Origin: Dyadobacter diqingensis
GTDB lineage: Bacteria; Bacteroidota; Bacteroidia; Cytophagales; Spirosomataceae
DNA: 64,000 bases
Assembly: GCF_024220585.1 (NCBI RefSeq)
Contig: NZ_JAMXKF010000005.1
Location: 367,601-431,600 of the forward strand
Reading direction: 5' to 3'
Within the stretch, counting starts at the first letter, position 1; every line of letters starts with the position of its first letter. Below are positions 53,436 to 63,823 of this stretch, piece after piece. Under the pieces are notes generated by a model, which did no database searches, was not told the DNA's origin, and saw only the letters and a list, made by a program, of their open reading frames with translations. The translations under genes were made by a program, and so were the position numbers.

Positions 53436-55742
53436 ATGAAGGAGCAATTGAGAAAAGAACAGGCATTGGATTATCATGCCAACGGGAGACCTGGGAAAAT
53501 TGAGGTGATACCTACAAAAGATGCAAAAACCCAGCGCGATTTATCTCTTGCTTACTCGCCCGGCGTGGCGGAACCGTGTAAGGAAATTTTCAGAGATGTA
53601 GAGGAAGTTTATAAATATACAGCCAAGGGAAACCTGGTGGGCGTGATTTCCAATGGAACAGCGGTGCTTGGTCTTGGTAATATCGGTCCTGACGCCAGCA
53701 AGCCCGTGATGGAAGGAAAAGCTGTTTTGTTCAAGATTTTTTCGGATATCGATGTTTTTGATATTGAAATAAATGAAACAGATCCGGACAAGTTTATCCA
53801 GATCGTACTGGCGCTGGAACCTACTTTTGGCGGTATAAACCTGGAAGATATTAAAGCACCTGAGTGTTTTTATATCGAAAAACAGCTAAGGCAGAAAATG
53901 AAAATTCCGGTGATGCACGACGACCAGCACGGTACGGCGATCATCAGCAGCGCTGCTTTGCTGAATGCACTCGAATTGCAAAAGAAGAATATTGAAACGG
54001 CAAAATTTGTGGTAAGCGGAGCAGGAGCTGCCGCGATGTCCTGTGTTTTGTTGTACAAATCTCTTGGCGCGCGGGCCGAAAACTTTACGCTTTTTGATAA
54101 GGATGGCGTTTTGCATAGTTTAAGAACTGATCTGGATGACGACAGAAAACAATTTGCTGTATCGGCCACACCGGAAATGACCCTTGCTTCGGCCATGAAA
54201 GACGCCGATGTTTTTCTCGGACTAAGTGTAGGAAATGTGGTAAGCCCGGAAATGATCAAAAGCATGGCGGCGAATCCGATCGTTTTTGCAATGGCCAATC
54301 CTGACCCGGAAATTTCGTACGATGCGGCCACAGCTGCCCGTAACGATGTGATTATGGCAACAGGTCGCAGTGATTATCCAAACCAGGTTAATAACGTGCT
54401 CGGTTTTCCATTCATTTTCAGAGGAGCCCTTGATGTCCGTGCGACACAGATCAATGAGGAGATGAAACTTGCCGCGGTAAGGGCTCTGGCAGATCTGGCA
54501 AAAAGTGCAGTGCCGGACATTGTTAATCTCGCATACAACGAAAAAACGATCTCTTTCGGGAAAGAATATATCATTCCAAAACCGCTGGATCCAAGATTAT
54601 TGGCTACGGTTGCACCGGCGGTAGCGCTGGCTGCGATGGAGAGTGGTGTGGCAAAAAAAGGAATTCAGGACTGGGATGCTTACAAGGAAGAGTTAAACCA
54701 CAGACTTGGGCTTGATAATCAGCTGCTGAGAGTAATTGGAAACAAGGCACGTCTTGATCCGAAACGACTGGTATTTGCCGATGCTGATAACTGGAAAGTG
54801 TTAAAAGCAGCACAGATTGTTTTCGATGAAAAAGTGGCTTATCCGATCCTGCTTGGGGATGAAGCCAAGATCAAGTCTATTGCCGCGGCGAACGGGATTG
54901 ATCTGGAAGGTCTTACGATTCTGGATCCGCGCAGTGACGAACAGGAAGAAAACAGAAAAAGATATTCGCAGTTATATTTTGCGAAACGTCAGCGGAAAGG
55001 TATCAATGAGTACGAGGCTGAGAAGGCCATGTATGACCGAAATTATTTTGGCTGTATGATGGTTGACACGGGCGACGCGGATGCCATGATTTCAGGTCTT
55101 ACCAAGAATTATCCTGATACCATTCGCCCGGCACTTCAGATTATCGGTACGGAAGACGGTGTTAAAAAAATTGCTGGTATGTACCTGCTGATCACGAAAA
55201 AAGGTCCCTTATTCCTGGCAGATACAACGGTTAATTTTAACCCGACCGCAGAGGAACTTGCGGATATCACTGACCTGGTAGCGCGTGAGGTGCATAATTT
55301 CAACCTCACACCACGCATTGCGCTGTTAAGTTATTCTAACTTTGGCAGCAGCGATTCGCCGGAAGCGAAGATCATGTCGGAAGCGAGAAAACTGATCAAA
55401 AAGCGAAATCCTTCGCTGATTGTCGACGGGGAGATGCAGGCAAGTGTTGCATTCAATCCTAAAATATTAAAGGATAGTTATCCGTTCAGTGAATTGGTGA
55501 ACCATGATGTGAACACGCTCATTTTTCCCAACCTTGCTGCCGGTAACATCGCTTACAACCTGCTCAAAGAAGTGGGGAACGCAGATGCCATTGGCCCGAT
55601 TTTATTAGGGTTGAAAAAGCCGGTGCATGTGTTACAATTGGGAAGTTCAGTACGGAGTATTTATAACATGGCATTGGTAGCGGTTATCGATGCACAAATG
55701 AAAAGCAAAATCAAAGGTGGAGAGCATGCCGGAAAGATTTGA
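53436..55742 (+). CDS. maeB: NADP-dependent malic enzyme with C-terminal phosphotransacetylase-like domain
   Basis: 768 residues from ATG 53436 ([14 protein letters not shown]); GTG 53421 is in frame but less likely. Malic N-domain: [14 protein letters not shown]; metal site [23 protein letters not shown](P) domain: [13 protein letters not shown]. The C-terminal third from about 430 has the phosphotransacetylase fold ([30 protein letters not shown]). It decarboxylates malate to pyruvate with NADPH. Long MaeB forms are acetyl-CoA regulated through the tail. Transcribed alone. Confidence 0.96.
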   Translation: MKEQLRKEQALDYHANGRPGKIEVIPTKDAKTQRDLSLAYSPGVAEPCKEIFRDVEEVYKYTAKGNLVGVISNGTAVLGLGNIGPDASKPVMEGKAVLFKIFSDIDVFDIEINETDPDKFIQIVLALEPTFGGINLEDIKAPECFYIEKQLRQKMKIPVMHDDQHGTAIISSAALLNALELQKKNIETAKFVVSGAGAAAMSCVLLYKSLGARAENFTLFDKDGVLHSLRTDLDDDRKQFAVSATPEMTLASAMKDADVFLGLSVGNVVSPEMIKSMAANPIVFAMANPDPEISYDAATAARNDVIMATGRSDYPNQVNNVLGFPFIFRGALDVRATQINEEMKLAAVRALADLAKSAVPDIVNLAYNEKTISFGKEYIIPKPLDPRLLATVAPAVALAAMESGVAKKGIQDWDAYKEELNHRLGLDNQLLRVIGNKARLDPKRLVFADADNWKVLKAAQIVFDEKVAYPILLGDEAKIKSIAAANGIDLEGLTILDPRSDEQEENRKRYSQLYFAKRQRKGINEYEAEKAMYDRNYFGCMMVDTGDADAMISGLTKNYPDTIRPALQIIGTEDGVKKIAGMYLLITKKGPLFLADTTVNFNPTAEELADITDLVAREVHNFNLTPRIALLSYSNFGSSDSPEAKIMSEARKLIKKRNPSLIVDGEMQASVAFNPKILKDSYPFSELVNHDVNTLIFPNLAAGNIAYNLLKEVGNADAIGPILLGLKKPVHVLQLGSSVRSIYNMALVAVIDAQMKSKIKGGEHAGKI

Positions 55743-55758
55743 TTGTTGATTTGAGACA

Positions 55759-55798
55759 GGCAGGAAAGTCCCGTTTTTTTGAACAGGACTTTCTTGCC
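55759..55798 (+). terminator. Terminator after maeB
   Basis: GGCAGGAAAGTCC (55759-55771) pairs with GGACTTTCTTGCC (55786-55798), 12 of 13, around a T-rich loop. It lies 17 bases after the maeB stop. The T-run after the stem is short, so efficiency is uncertain. Confidence 0.7.
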
Positions 55799-55980
55799 GT
55801 ATCATCATTTCTATTCGGCCGCGGCGCAACAAGACGGTGTATTTCATCGTAATAATTTACGAAAACCGATAGATAGATTTCTATCCGGTTAATAGTTTTT
55901 TATTGTGCGCTACAACGCTTTTCACCTACTTTGTGTCGTGAAAGTTACGCAACGGATATTATTTGATTTTTCACATTAGC

Positions 55981-58164
55981 ATGAAATATACTGTCAATTC
56001 TATACTCATTCCTTTCAAAAAAAATCATTTTTCAGCTTCTTTCAGAGCCTGTTTGCTGCTCTCATTAATCCCATTCGGTGTTTACGCGCAGATAGACGTG
56101 ACTGCCCCTTTGGAGAGGGCTGTCTATCAGCAGGAAACAAATGGTTCGGCAAACGTGACGATCAGCGGAAGTTATTCGATTCCGGTAGATAAGATAGAAG
56201 TGCGCGCCACGCCCATTGCGGCTTCGCAGGGAAAACCAATAGACTGGACAACTTTGCAGGACAAACCGACCGGTGGTGTTTTCAGCGGGGTTATCAATAT
56301 TTCCGGTGGTTGGTATAAGGTGGAAGTGCGCGGCCTTAAAGGCGGCATTATGATTGGCAATATCGATAACATATCCCGTTTGGGTGTGGGAGAGGTATTT
56401 GTTATTTCCGGTCAGTCCAATGCCCAGGGTATGGTTGATCACTCCGTCACAACAGTTCCGCCTCCCGGCGCACAGGACGACAGAGTTAATTACGTCAGCT
56501 ATAATAACGAATTCCTTAACTCGCTGGGAGATCCGCCGGCTCCGACTTTCAATCATGTCGACAGCTTTGAAGGAAATATGGGGCTTAGAGGCCATGGCAG
56601 CTGGTGCTGGGGGATTTTGGGAGACCTTCTTGCGCAAAAACTCAACGTTCCGATTATGTTCGTCAACACTGCCTGGGACGGGACTTCCATCAGAAACTGG
56701 TGGGAAAGTGCGCAAGGAATTCCTACAAAAGGGGTGTACAGTAATCCGCAACCACTTTTTCCGTCGCAGATGCCTTATGGGAATTTAAAACTTTCCATGC
56801 AGCATTATGCCAAACAATATGGCGTGCGGGCCGTACTCTGGATGCAGGGAGAAACGGATAATTCGCCGCTGAACATGGGAATTGATGAATACAGGAACAG
56901 CCTTAAATCACTGATCGGAAAACTTAGTTCGGATGTAGGGCGTCAGATTCCCTGGATTGTTGCGAGGACTTCTTATGTGGATTATCACACCGATTCTAAT
57001 ATTATTATTGCGCAAAACTCTGTGATCAACGAGTTGCCGGGTATTGCTTTTGCCGGACCTGAAACGGATAATCTGCCCGTGCAGCGAAAGGATGGGACAC
57101 ATTTCTACGGCAACGACAATTTGGTTACACTGGCCAATGCCTGGAACGATGCTCTGAGCGTGAACTTTTTTTCGAGCGTCAATCCGGTCTCAGTTTCTCA
57201 GGAACCGAAAATCACCAGCATTTGTGCTGATAATAATTCTTCAGTGAATCTCACGTTACCGGATGGTTATCTGAATTATGAATGGACGCTATCGGTGAAC
57301 GGAGGTACGGAGTACAGAAATGCCAAGGCAATCAATGTCACGAATCCGGGTGTCTACACGGGCCGGGTGAAGGACGGAAATGGCAATACGCTTCGCACGC
57401 AGACTATGGTTATCAGCACAGCAATTAAACCGAATAAACCAACGATCAGAGAAGTGGGATCTCAGCAGGCTTGTGCAGATTCGTCATTTACCTTCTCGAT
57501 TAATGAAGGAAATGATCTTTATAACTGGTACAAACAGGGCTCGAACAATGCCATTACAACCAACAGTTCCATCACTGTTAAAGAAGGCGGGAACTACTTT
57601 GTGAGAAGCCAAAACGTTTTCGGGTGTTTGTCAGATGACTCTGATGTGTCATCACTTATTTATCGTCCGCAGGTTCCAACGCCGATCATCGCAAAAGTAG
57701 GGCCTTTTACCGCAGAAGCGACGATCAGCCAAACAGGCCTGGGAGAGAAATATGACTGGAAACGTGGTCAGGAGACACTGGTTTCTTCTACTACAAATAC
57801 GGTTAGAACAATAGAAACCGGCCTTTATGCTGCGAGAGCGAATGTTACCTATATTTTAGGAAGCAACCTGCTAACTTGTTATTCGCCTTATTCAAATGAC
57901 CTTCAGTTTATAACAGAAGGAGAATCCGATATAGTTGTTTTCCCAAATCCTGGTGCCCGCGACAACGTTTACGTTGAATCCCGTGACGATATTATTGGCG
58001 CTGAAATCATCGTTTATGACCTTTACGGTCGTGTTATGGTGACGCAAAAACAAGATATGAAAAGCCGGGTTAAAGTGCTGGTCAGGAATTTAACTTCTGG
58101 CAAATACATTGTTCGTATCAAGGGACCCAATGTGGATGTGAGTAAACAGCTGGTGGTACTTTAA
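55981..58164 (+). CDS. Secreted sialate O-acetylesterase-like SGNH protein with T9SS sorting domain
   Basis: 727 residues from ATG 55981. The signal is followed by GVYAQ. GEVFVISGQSNAQGM carries the nucleophile Ser; WMQGETDNS and DGTHFYGND supply the other conserved blocks of the SASA/DUF303 SGNH esterase fold. Ig-like repeats follow (about 430-650). The end, DIVVFPNPGARDNVYVESRDDIIGAEIIVYDLYGRVM, is a type A T9SS C-terminal domain, so it is likely secreted and attached to the cell surface. It probably deacetylates a glycan. Confidence 0.88.
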   Translation: MKYTVNSILIPFKKNHFSASFRACLLLSLIPFGVYAQIDVTAPLERAVYQQETNGSANVTISGSYSIPVDKIEVRATPIAASQGKPIDWTTLQDKPTGGVFSGVINISGGWYKVEVRGLKGGIMIGNIDNISRLGVGEVFVISGQSNAQGMVDHSVTTVPPPGAQDDRVNYVSYNNEFLNSLGDPPAPTFNHVDSFEGNMGLRGHGSWCWGILGDLLAQKLNVPIMFVNTAWDGTSIRNWWESAQGIPTKGVYSNPQPLFPSQMPYGNLKLSMQHYAKQYGVRAVLWMQGETDNSPLNMGIDEYRNSLKSLIGKLSSDVGRQIPWIVARTSYVDYHTDSNIIIAQNSVINELPGIAFAGPETDNLPVQRKDGTHFYGNDNLVTLANAWNDALSVNFFSSVNPVSVSQEPKITSICADNNSSVNLTLPDGYLNYEWTLSVNGGTEYRNAKAINVTNPGVYTGRVKDGNGNTLRTQTMVISTAIKPNKPTIREVGSQQACADSSFTFSINEGNDLYNWYKQGSNNAITTNSSITVKEGGNYFVRSQNVFGCLSDDSDVSSLIYRPQVPTPIIAKVGPFTAEATISQTGLGEKYDWKRGQETLVSSTTNTVRTIETGLYAARANVTYILGSNLLTCYSPYSNDLQFITEGESDIVVFPNPGARDNVYVESRDDIIGAEIIVYDLYGRVMVTQKQDMKSRVKVLVRNLTSGKYIVRIKGPNVDVSKQLVVL

Positions 58165-58178
58165 ACCAGGTTAACAGC

Positions 58179-58700
58179 TCAAAAATATTTCACGAGAAGA
58201 GCCGATTGAACCGGCAAGCCAGACATTGGGTTTGCCGGTTTTTCTATTACAAAACCATGTGATTTGAATAGTTCAGACATCGGATTGTTTACTGGCTCCT
58301 CAAACCAGAGTGCATGATAAGCTTTGGACAGATAGATACATTTTTCCAGCAAAATCTCCGCAGCGCCGGTATTTTTGAAAACATCCAATATCTCAAATTG
58401 AGCAAGGTGTTTGGTTCTTTTCTCTTGTAGAAAATCAGGTTTCTGCCCGTTGTCCGAAAAGTATGCAAAGCCTGCTGGCTTATCATCAGAATAAACGACA
58501 ATACATTGATTGGAAAAATCATTGAGACCTGAGATAATCGTCTGGGTATTGTATCGTGATTCAATATACTTTTCAAGTTCGGTCGCTTCGGTTTGTGCAA
58601 AGAGCCTTTCTGCAATGGTTCTTCTGGCCAGATCCTGCAACTGTAATATCCCCGTTTCGTTGGCTACAATAAATTTGGTTTTAAGCATGATGTTCGGCAT
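58179..58700 (-). CDS. GNAT family N-acetyltransferase
   Basis: 173 residues. The motif DKPAGFAYFSDNG leads to LAQFEILDVFKNTGAAEILLEKCIYLSKAYHALWFEEPVNNPMSELFKSHGFVIE, the GNAT core with a reduced acetyl-CoA loop. It resembles the PaiA-like diamine/spermidine acetyltransferases, which often have this final FYKxxGF block. It converges with the T9SS esterase gene. Acceptor unknown. Confidence 0.82.
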   Translation of the reverse strand: MPNIMLKTKFIVANETGILQLQDLARRTIAERLFAQTEATELEKYIESRYNTQTIISGLNDFSNQCIVVYSDDKPAGFAYFSDNGQKPDFLQEKRTKHLAQFEILDVFKNTGAAEILLEKCIYLSKAYHALWFEEPVNNPMSELFKSHGFVIEKPANPMSGLPVQSALLVKYF

Positions 58701-58785
58701 TGTTTAATTTATTTACCCGGCAAAGTTAAGTAGCCCGGAATGTTGGCGAACATACACTTGATGAATAACGGAGCGGTACAGATTG

Positions 58786-60214
58786 TTATATTCCGATTAG
58801 TTTAGCGGCTGTATCCCCGGCAATTTTTAACGCATTTTCACGTGCTGCGGAGTATTTGTCAGAGAAAACCAGTCTGAAAAATTGATCATAAGCTTTTGAA
58901 AAACTGAATGTATATCCGGGCGTGAAGCGTATACCCGTTTCTTCACAAAGTTTGTAAAACAATTGCATATCAAGTTTTCGATCCATTTGTACCCAAAGAT
59001 TGCTGCCTCCCGTCGGTTTGCTCATCACAGTACTTTCGGGGAAAAAACGGTTGATCAGATTTTGGGTGTGATAATATTGGCTGGCAAGTTGGTTCCTGAA
59101 AAGTCTGACATGCCGGTCATAACTTGTCGATGATATTAATTTCGTAATCGTTTCCTGATAAATCGGTGAAACCGTACTGCCCAGTGCATATTTGATCTGT
59201 TCGGCTTTTTTGAAAAATTTGCCTGCGGAAAGCCAGCCGAGGCGTATGCCCGGAGCCAGGGATTTTGAATAAGAAGAACAGGTGAGGACCAGCCCGCTTT
59301 CATCAAGCGACTTAATATTTATCGGTCTATGTCCTGAAAAGTGTAGATCTCCGTAAATATCGTTTTCGATTAATGGGATGCCTTGTTCTATGGCGAGCGC
59401 ATGGAGATATTGTTTTTGCTCGTCGCTTAACAAACTTCCGGTTGGGTTATGGAAATTGGGCGTGACAATAACCGCTTTGATATTCATTTTCTGAGAGGCT
59501 TTTTTGAGAAGGTCGACGTCAAAACCTTGGCGAATATCCACCGGAACTTCAACTACGCGTAATTGCTGCACACGTAAAATTTCCAGTACGGAAAACACAC
59601 ACGGGCTTTCCACTGCCACAATATCCCCCGGAGAACATATAGATGCCAGCGCGATGTACAAAGCCTGCAAAGCGCCGTCGGTGATGATCAGTTCCTCAGG
59701 ATTTAATACCGTTTTATAGGTAGTGGTTCTTTGTGCAATTTGCTCCTTCAGGGCCATCGATCCATTGGCAATATCTCAGCAAGCTGGCACCTTTCTCTCT
59801 GACGACTTGCTGCATGGTTCGGAGGATAAGCTTTTGCGGAATAAAAAAATCGCCGGGCTGCGCGACGTTAAATTCCGATAACTCGCTTTTGGTACTTCTC
59901 AGGGAGGTAATCTGTGACAAATTATTGGTGAAAAAAGCATCCCGCACGACCAAAGGCATTTTCTTATTTTGAGAAGCTACAGGGTTTGAAGCCGGTTGGT
60001 ATTTGACATAATACCCGGATTTAGGTTCACTTCGAACCAGGTCTTTGATCAGTAAATGTTCATAAGCGCGCTGAATGGTTGTAATACTGGTATTATACTG
60101 CCCCTTCAACACCCTGACAGAGGGTAATTTATCTCCCGTTTTAAAAAACTGGCTGATGATATTCTCTTCAAGTTCCAGCGCAATTTCCTCAAACTTGTAT
60201 CTTTTCGTAGTCAA
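58786..60214 (-). pseudogene. MocR-type GntR/aminotransferase regulator split by a frameshift
   Basis: From ATG 60214 an N-terminal GntR helix-turn-helix is seen (LPSVRVLKGQYNTSITTIQRAYEHL) with linker, then GASLLRYCQW, where the frame goes off and ends at 59714. From about 59757 another frame continues MALKEQIAQRTTTYKTVLNPEELIITDGALQALYIALAS, then an aminotransferase domain with the PLP Lys in SSYSKSLAPGIRLG, to 58786. Joining them gives about 475 residues, the normal MocR size. One base extra (or two missing) near 59758-59772 is the break. MocR regulators bind DNA and sense PLP-linked ligands. Confidence 0.82.
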
Positions 60215-60567
60215 TATCTGTACCGGTTAAATATCCACTAAATAACTTCTGTATTTTCAATTTTGCAATGAATAAGGTAAATATGCCTGGTGACAGTGGA
60301 GACAAAGGAATTGGACGAATCTCATTATTGCGGGGTTTTTCATTGATCTGTACGCTCTTGGGTTAAAATCGGGCAATAACTGATTAAATACAGAAGAGGA
60401 AATGCTGATGGTAAAGTCTACATTTGAATTTTGACAAACAGCGGCAGAAGGAAATTATTAATCCTGAAAAGTGGGCGAACGAATATGGTTTTGTTACGCG
60501 ATGAGAGTAATTTACGCCGGTGAATTAAATGAAATCTAAAATCAAATAATAACAGGTATTGGCTGGT
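60215..60567. other. Intergenic region with a possible sigma-factor gene remnant
   Basis: A 353-base gap between divergent genes. From TTG 60424 to TGA 60504 the plus strand reads LNFDKQRQKEIINPEKWANEYGF, which looks like the N-terminal start of ECF sigma factors (INPxxWVxxYGDxL). It then stops. This could be a decayed remnant or chance. No hairpin cluster is present. Confidence 0.3.
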
Positions 60568-62319
60568 ATGCTCAAAGTAAAAAAAATCATGTTATGCGGC
60601 TGTTTGCTGTCAGGTCTATTGACTGGGTGTAAAAAGTCGGAGAAAGATCAGACTGTCAGAAGCGATAAATCTTTTGAAAACTATTCCGCAGGATTCATCG
60701 AGTCATTATGGAAACAATATCCCGACTGGGCAACCGGCGCGGGTTATCATAAGTACGATAGTGTTTTGGTAGTGCCGGATGAAAAATCCGTGCAGTCGTC
60801 CATAACTTTTGCCAAACAGCATCTGGATTCTTTATCTGCTTTCGACCCGGCCGGGTTATCCGCATCCAACCGGACCGATTTTTATATGATCAGGAATCTG
60901 CTCAATGAGTCACTTTGGAGCTCCGATACTTTGCAGTCGTACAAATGGGACCCGACGTCTTATAATGTAAGCGGGACTTTTGCTTTCATTTTAAATGAAA
61001 AATACGCTCCGCTAAACGAGCGGTTACGGAGTATCCACGGGCGACTGGTCAATGTTCCTTCCTATTATAAAGCCGCAAAAAATACAGTCGTGAATCCTGT
61101 ACCGGAACTGTTGGCTCTGGCGATGGATCAAAATCTGGGAGGTTTATCGGTTTTTGAAAAAGATCTTCTGGACTCTGTAAAAGTATCGACACTGGAAGCT
61201 GCCGAAAAGAAGCAGATCATTGAGCGATCACAGCTGGCAGTAAACGCGATAAAGGATTATGTGCAGTGGCTCAAAGTTTTGAAAAGCGAAAAACCGCGAA
61301 GTTTCCGGCTGGGAAAGGATTTGTATGCGAGAAAATTCGCGCACAATATCCAGTCCGCTTACACGGCCGACCAGATTTATGATTCCGCTGTTGCGAGAAA
61401 GGAAGAAGTTCAGTCTAAAATGGCTGGTATAAGCCGGCAATTGTGGCCAAAATATTTTGGAAATAAACCTATGCCAAAGGATTCTCTGGAATTGATCGGT
61501 AAAATGATCGATACACTTTCCGCGAATCATGTCAAACAGAAAGATTTCCAGACCGCCATTTCAGACATTATCCCCGGCCTGATCAAATTTATCAATGAAA
61601 AGAAACTGATCGGCCTGGATCCGACCAAACCGCTGGTTGTTCGCAAGGAGCCTGCATACATGGCGGGTGTTGCGGGTGCTTCCATCAGTGCGCCCGGACC
61701 TTATGATAAAGGCGGCAATACCTATTATAATGTAGGCAGCATTGAAAACTGGCCGAAAGAAAAGGCCGAGAGTTATTTGAGGGAGTACAATCATTACATT
61801 ATGCAGATCCTGGATATTCATGAGGCGATTCCCGGACATTACACACAGCTGGTTTATGCCAACCAGTCGCCGAGTCTGATCAAATCGCTGCTCGGCAACG
61901 GAGCCATGGTTGAAGGCTGGGCTGTTTACACCGAACAGATGATGCTTGAGAATGGATTCGGAAATAACCAGCCGGAAATGTGGCTGATGTGGTACAAGTG
62001 GCATTTACGGGCTGTTTGTAATACCATTCTCGATTATAGCGTGCACGCTGGGAACATGAGCAAAGAGGAGGCGATGCATTTATTGACAAAAGAGGCGTTT
62101 CAGCAGCAGGCAGAGGCGGAAGGGAAGTGGAAACGGGTGAGTGTGAGCAATGTGCAGCTGACGAGTTATTATACAGGATACAAAGAGATCATTGATCTCC
62201 GAAAAGCGTATCAAAATAAGCTGGGAAATAAATTTGACCTGAAATCATTCCACGAAAAGTTCCTGAGTTATGGAAGTGCTCCTGTAAAATACATCAGGGA
62301 GCTGATGCTTAAAGATTAG
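60568..62319 (+). CDS. DUF885 family lipoprotein, putative metallopeptidase
   Basis: 583 residues from ATG 60568. The signal ends at GLLTGC (SPII). HEAIPGH starting at residue 418 is the zinc site of the DUF885 class (HExxxxH). Further conserved blocks are GWAVYTEQMMLENG and the C-terminal GSAPVKYIRELML. Length and pattern fit the family, which is annotated as carboxypeptidase-like but poorly characterised. Periplasmic or outer-membrane anchored. It is followed after 48 bases by an M24 aminopeptidase, suggesting joint peptide turnover. Confidence 0.88.
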   Translation: MLKVKKIMLCGCLLSGLLTGCKKSEKDQTVRSDKSFENYSAGFIESLWKQYPDWATGAGYHKYDSVLVVPDEKSVQSSITFAKQHLDSLSAFDPAGLSASNRTDFYMIRNLLNESLWSSDTLQSYKWDPTSYNVSGTFAFILNEKYAPLNERLRSIHGRLVNVPSYYKAAKNTVVNPVPELLALAMDQNLGGLSVFEKDLLDSVKVSTLEAAEKKQIIERSQLAVNAIKDYVQWLKVLKSEKPRSFRLGKDLYARKFAHNIQSAYTADQIYDSAVARKEEVQSKMAGISRQLWPKYFGNKPMPKDSLELIGKMIDTLSANHVKQKDFQTAISDIIPGLIKFINEKKLIGLDPTKPLVVRKEPAYMAGVAGASISAPGPYDKGGNTYYNVGSIENWPKEKAESYLREYNHYIMQILDIHEAIPGHYTQLVYANQSPSLIKSLLGNGAMVEGWAVYTEQMMLENGFGNNQPEMWLMWYKWHLRAVCNTILDYSVHAGNMSKEEAMHLLTKEAFQQQAEAEGKWKRVSVSNVQLTSYYTGYKEIIDLRKAYQNKLGNKFDLKSFHEKFLSYGSAPVKYIRELMLKD

Positions 62320-62367
62320 GTTTGTGATAATTAGTATAGTTTAAATCATTTAAATTGAAAATTGATC

Positions 62368-63756
62368 ATGTTTAGTATTGACATATATAAGGAAAGAAGG
62401 CAACTGTTAAAGAAGACGGTGGGGAGCGGGCTCATCCTTTTATTGGGTAATGAGGAAGTGGGGATGAATTACCGGGATAATACTTACCATTTTCGCCAGG
62501 ATAGTACCTTTTTGTATTTCTTTGGTTTGGATAAACCCGGATTGGCGGCCATAATCAATGTCGACGAGGATGTTGAGATATTGCTCGGCAATGAGCCAAC
62601 CATTGATGATATCGTCTGGATGGGAACGCAGCCATCAGTATCGGATACCGCGGCATTGACCGGGATTACGAAGGTGGACGCTTTGGATTCGCTGGATACT
62701 TTGGTGAAGAAGTCTCTTGCAAAAGGGCAAACGGTGCATTACCTTCCGCCTTATCGTTCGCACACTGTGATTAAACTAAGCGGGATTTTCGGAATTCCCT
62801 ATGCGGCGGTTAAAGAGCGCGCTTCTGTTAAACTGATCAGAGCAGTGGTAGCGCAAAGGTCTTATAAGTCCGCGCTGGAAGTTTCAGAGATTAATAAGGC
62901 GGTTATCATTAGCAATGAAATGCATGTGGCGGCGATCCGTCATTCTAAGGAGGGGCGGACTGAAAAATATGTGGCGGGCATTTTGGAAGGAATGGCATTG
63001 AGCGCGGGTGGGAATATTGCTTATCCGGTTATCTATACGGTCAACGGACAAACGCTGCATAATCATCCGACGCATGACCAGCTGAAAAAAGGCCAGCTCG
63101 TTTTATGCGATTGTGGCGCAGAAACGGCCATGCACTACGCAGGCGACCTGACGAGAACTTTCCCGGTTGATCAAAAATTCACTTCTCTTCAAAAAGAGGT
63201 CTATGAAATTGTATTGAAGGCCGAAGAGGCTGCCGCTCATGCGCTGAAGCCGGGAATTCGTTTTCTTGATGTTCATCATCTCGCTTGCGAGCAGCTGGTG
63301 GAAGGGTTGAAACAGCTTGGGTTAATGAAAGGTGATGTCAAAGAAGCAGTAGGTCAGGGAGCGCATACCCTGTTTTTCCAATGTGGCCTTGGGCATATGA
63401 TGGGACTGGATGTGCATGATATGGAAGATCTGGGCGAACAATACGTGGGGTATTCCGATGATATGGTAAAAAGTAAGGAGTTTGGTTTAAAATCGCTGCG
63501 ATTAGGAAAGGAGCTGGAAGCAGGTTTTGTACTAACGGTTGAACCGGGTTTATACTTTATTCCTGAACTTATGGATATGTGGCGGGCGCAGGGTAAGCTG
63601 AAAGATTTTATCAACTACGATAAACTGGATGCTTTCCGTGATTTTGGCGGAGCCAGAATAGAAGAAAACTTCCTGATTACTGAAAACGGGTATCAATTGC
63701 TGGGAGAACCCTTGATAAAATCGGTTGCGGATATCGAAGCAATCGGTAGAATATAA
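62368..63756 (+). CDS. Xaa-Pro aminopeptidase family (M24B)
   Basis: 462 residues from ATG 62368 (MFSIDIYKERRQ). An AMP_N-type N-domain (DSTFLYFFGLDKPGLAAIIN) precedes the pita-bread catalytic domain. Metal ligands lie in LVLCDCGAE and GDLTRTFPVD (Asp, Asp), GLGHMMGLDVHDME (His), LTVEPGLYF (Glu) and GARIEENFLI (Glu). There is no signal peptide, so it is cytoplasmic. It removes N-terminal residues before proline. Same direction as the DUF885 gene. Confidence 0.94.
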   Translation: MFSIDIYKERRQLLKKTVGSGLILLLGNEEVGMNYRDNTYHFRQDSTFLYFFGLDKPGLAAIINVDEDVEILLGNEPTIDDIVWMGTQPSVSDTAALTGITKVDALDSLDTLVKKSLAKGQTVHYLPPYRSHTVIKLSGIFGIPYAAVKERASVKLIRAVVAQRSYKSALEVSEINKAVIISNEMHVAAIRHSKEGRTEKYVAGILEGMALSAGGNIAYPVIYTVNGQTLHNHPTHDQLKKGQLVLCDCGAETAMHYAGDLTRTFPVDQKFTSLQKEVYEIVLKAEEAAAHALKPGIRFLDVHHLACEQLVEGLKQLGLMKGDVKEAVGQGAHTLFFQCGLGHMMGLDVHDMEDLGEQYVGYSDDMVKSKEFGLKSLRLGKELEAGFVLTVEPGLYFIPELMDMWRAQGKLKDFINYDKLDAFRDFGGARIEENFLITENGYQLLGEPLIKSVADIEAIGRI

Positions 63757-63781
63757 CATTTTCGATACATTACATATAGTA

Positions 63782-63823
63782 TGAGCTCAGAGATCCCTTG
63801 TTATAGGTGGTTCTTTGAGCTCA
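63782..63823 (+). terminator. Terminator at the end of the peptidase pair; remainder of window empty
   Basis: TGAGCTCAGAGATCC pairs imperfectly with GGTTCTTTGAGCTCA (two mismatches) around about 12 bases, followed by CTTTATTT. From here to 64000 I see no gene or repeat; the last bases are AT-rich. Confidence 0.7.

Noticed and set aside
58765..60214. Two separate genes, a GntR regulator and an aminotransferase
   Set aside because: The two frames join end to end with the exact domain order and total length of a MocR protein, so a single broken gene is the simpler reading.
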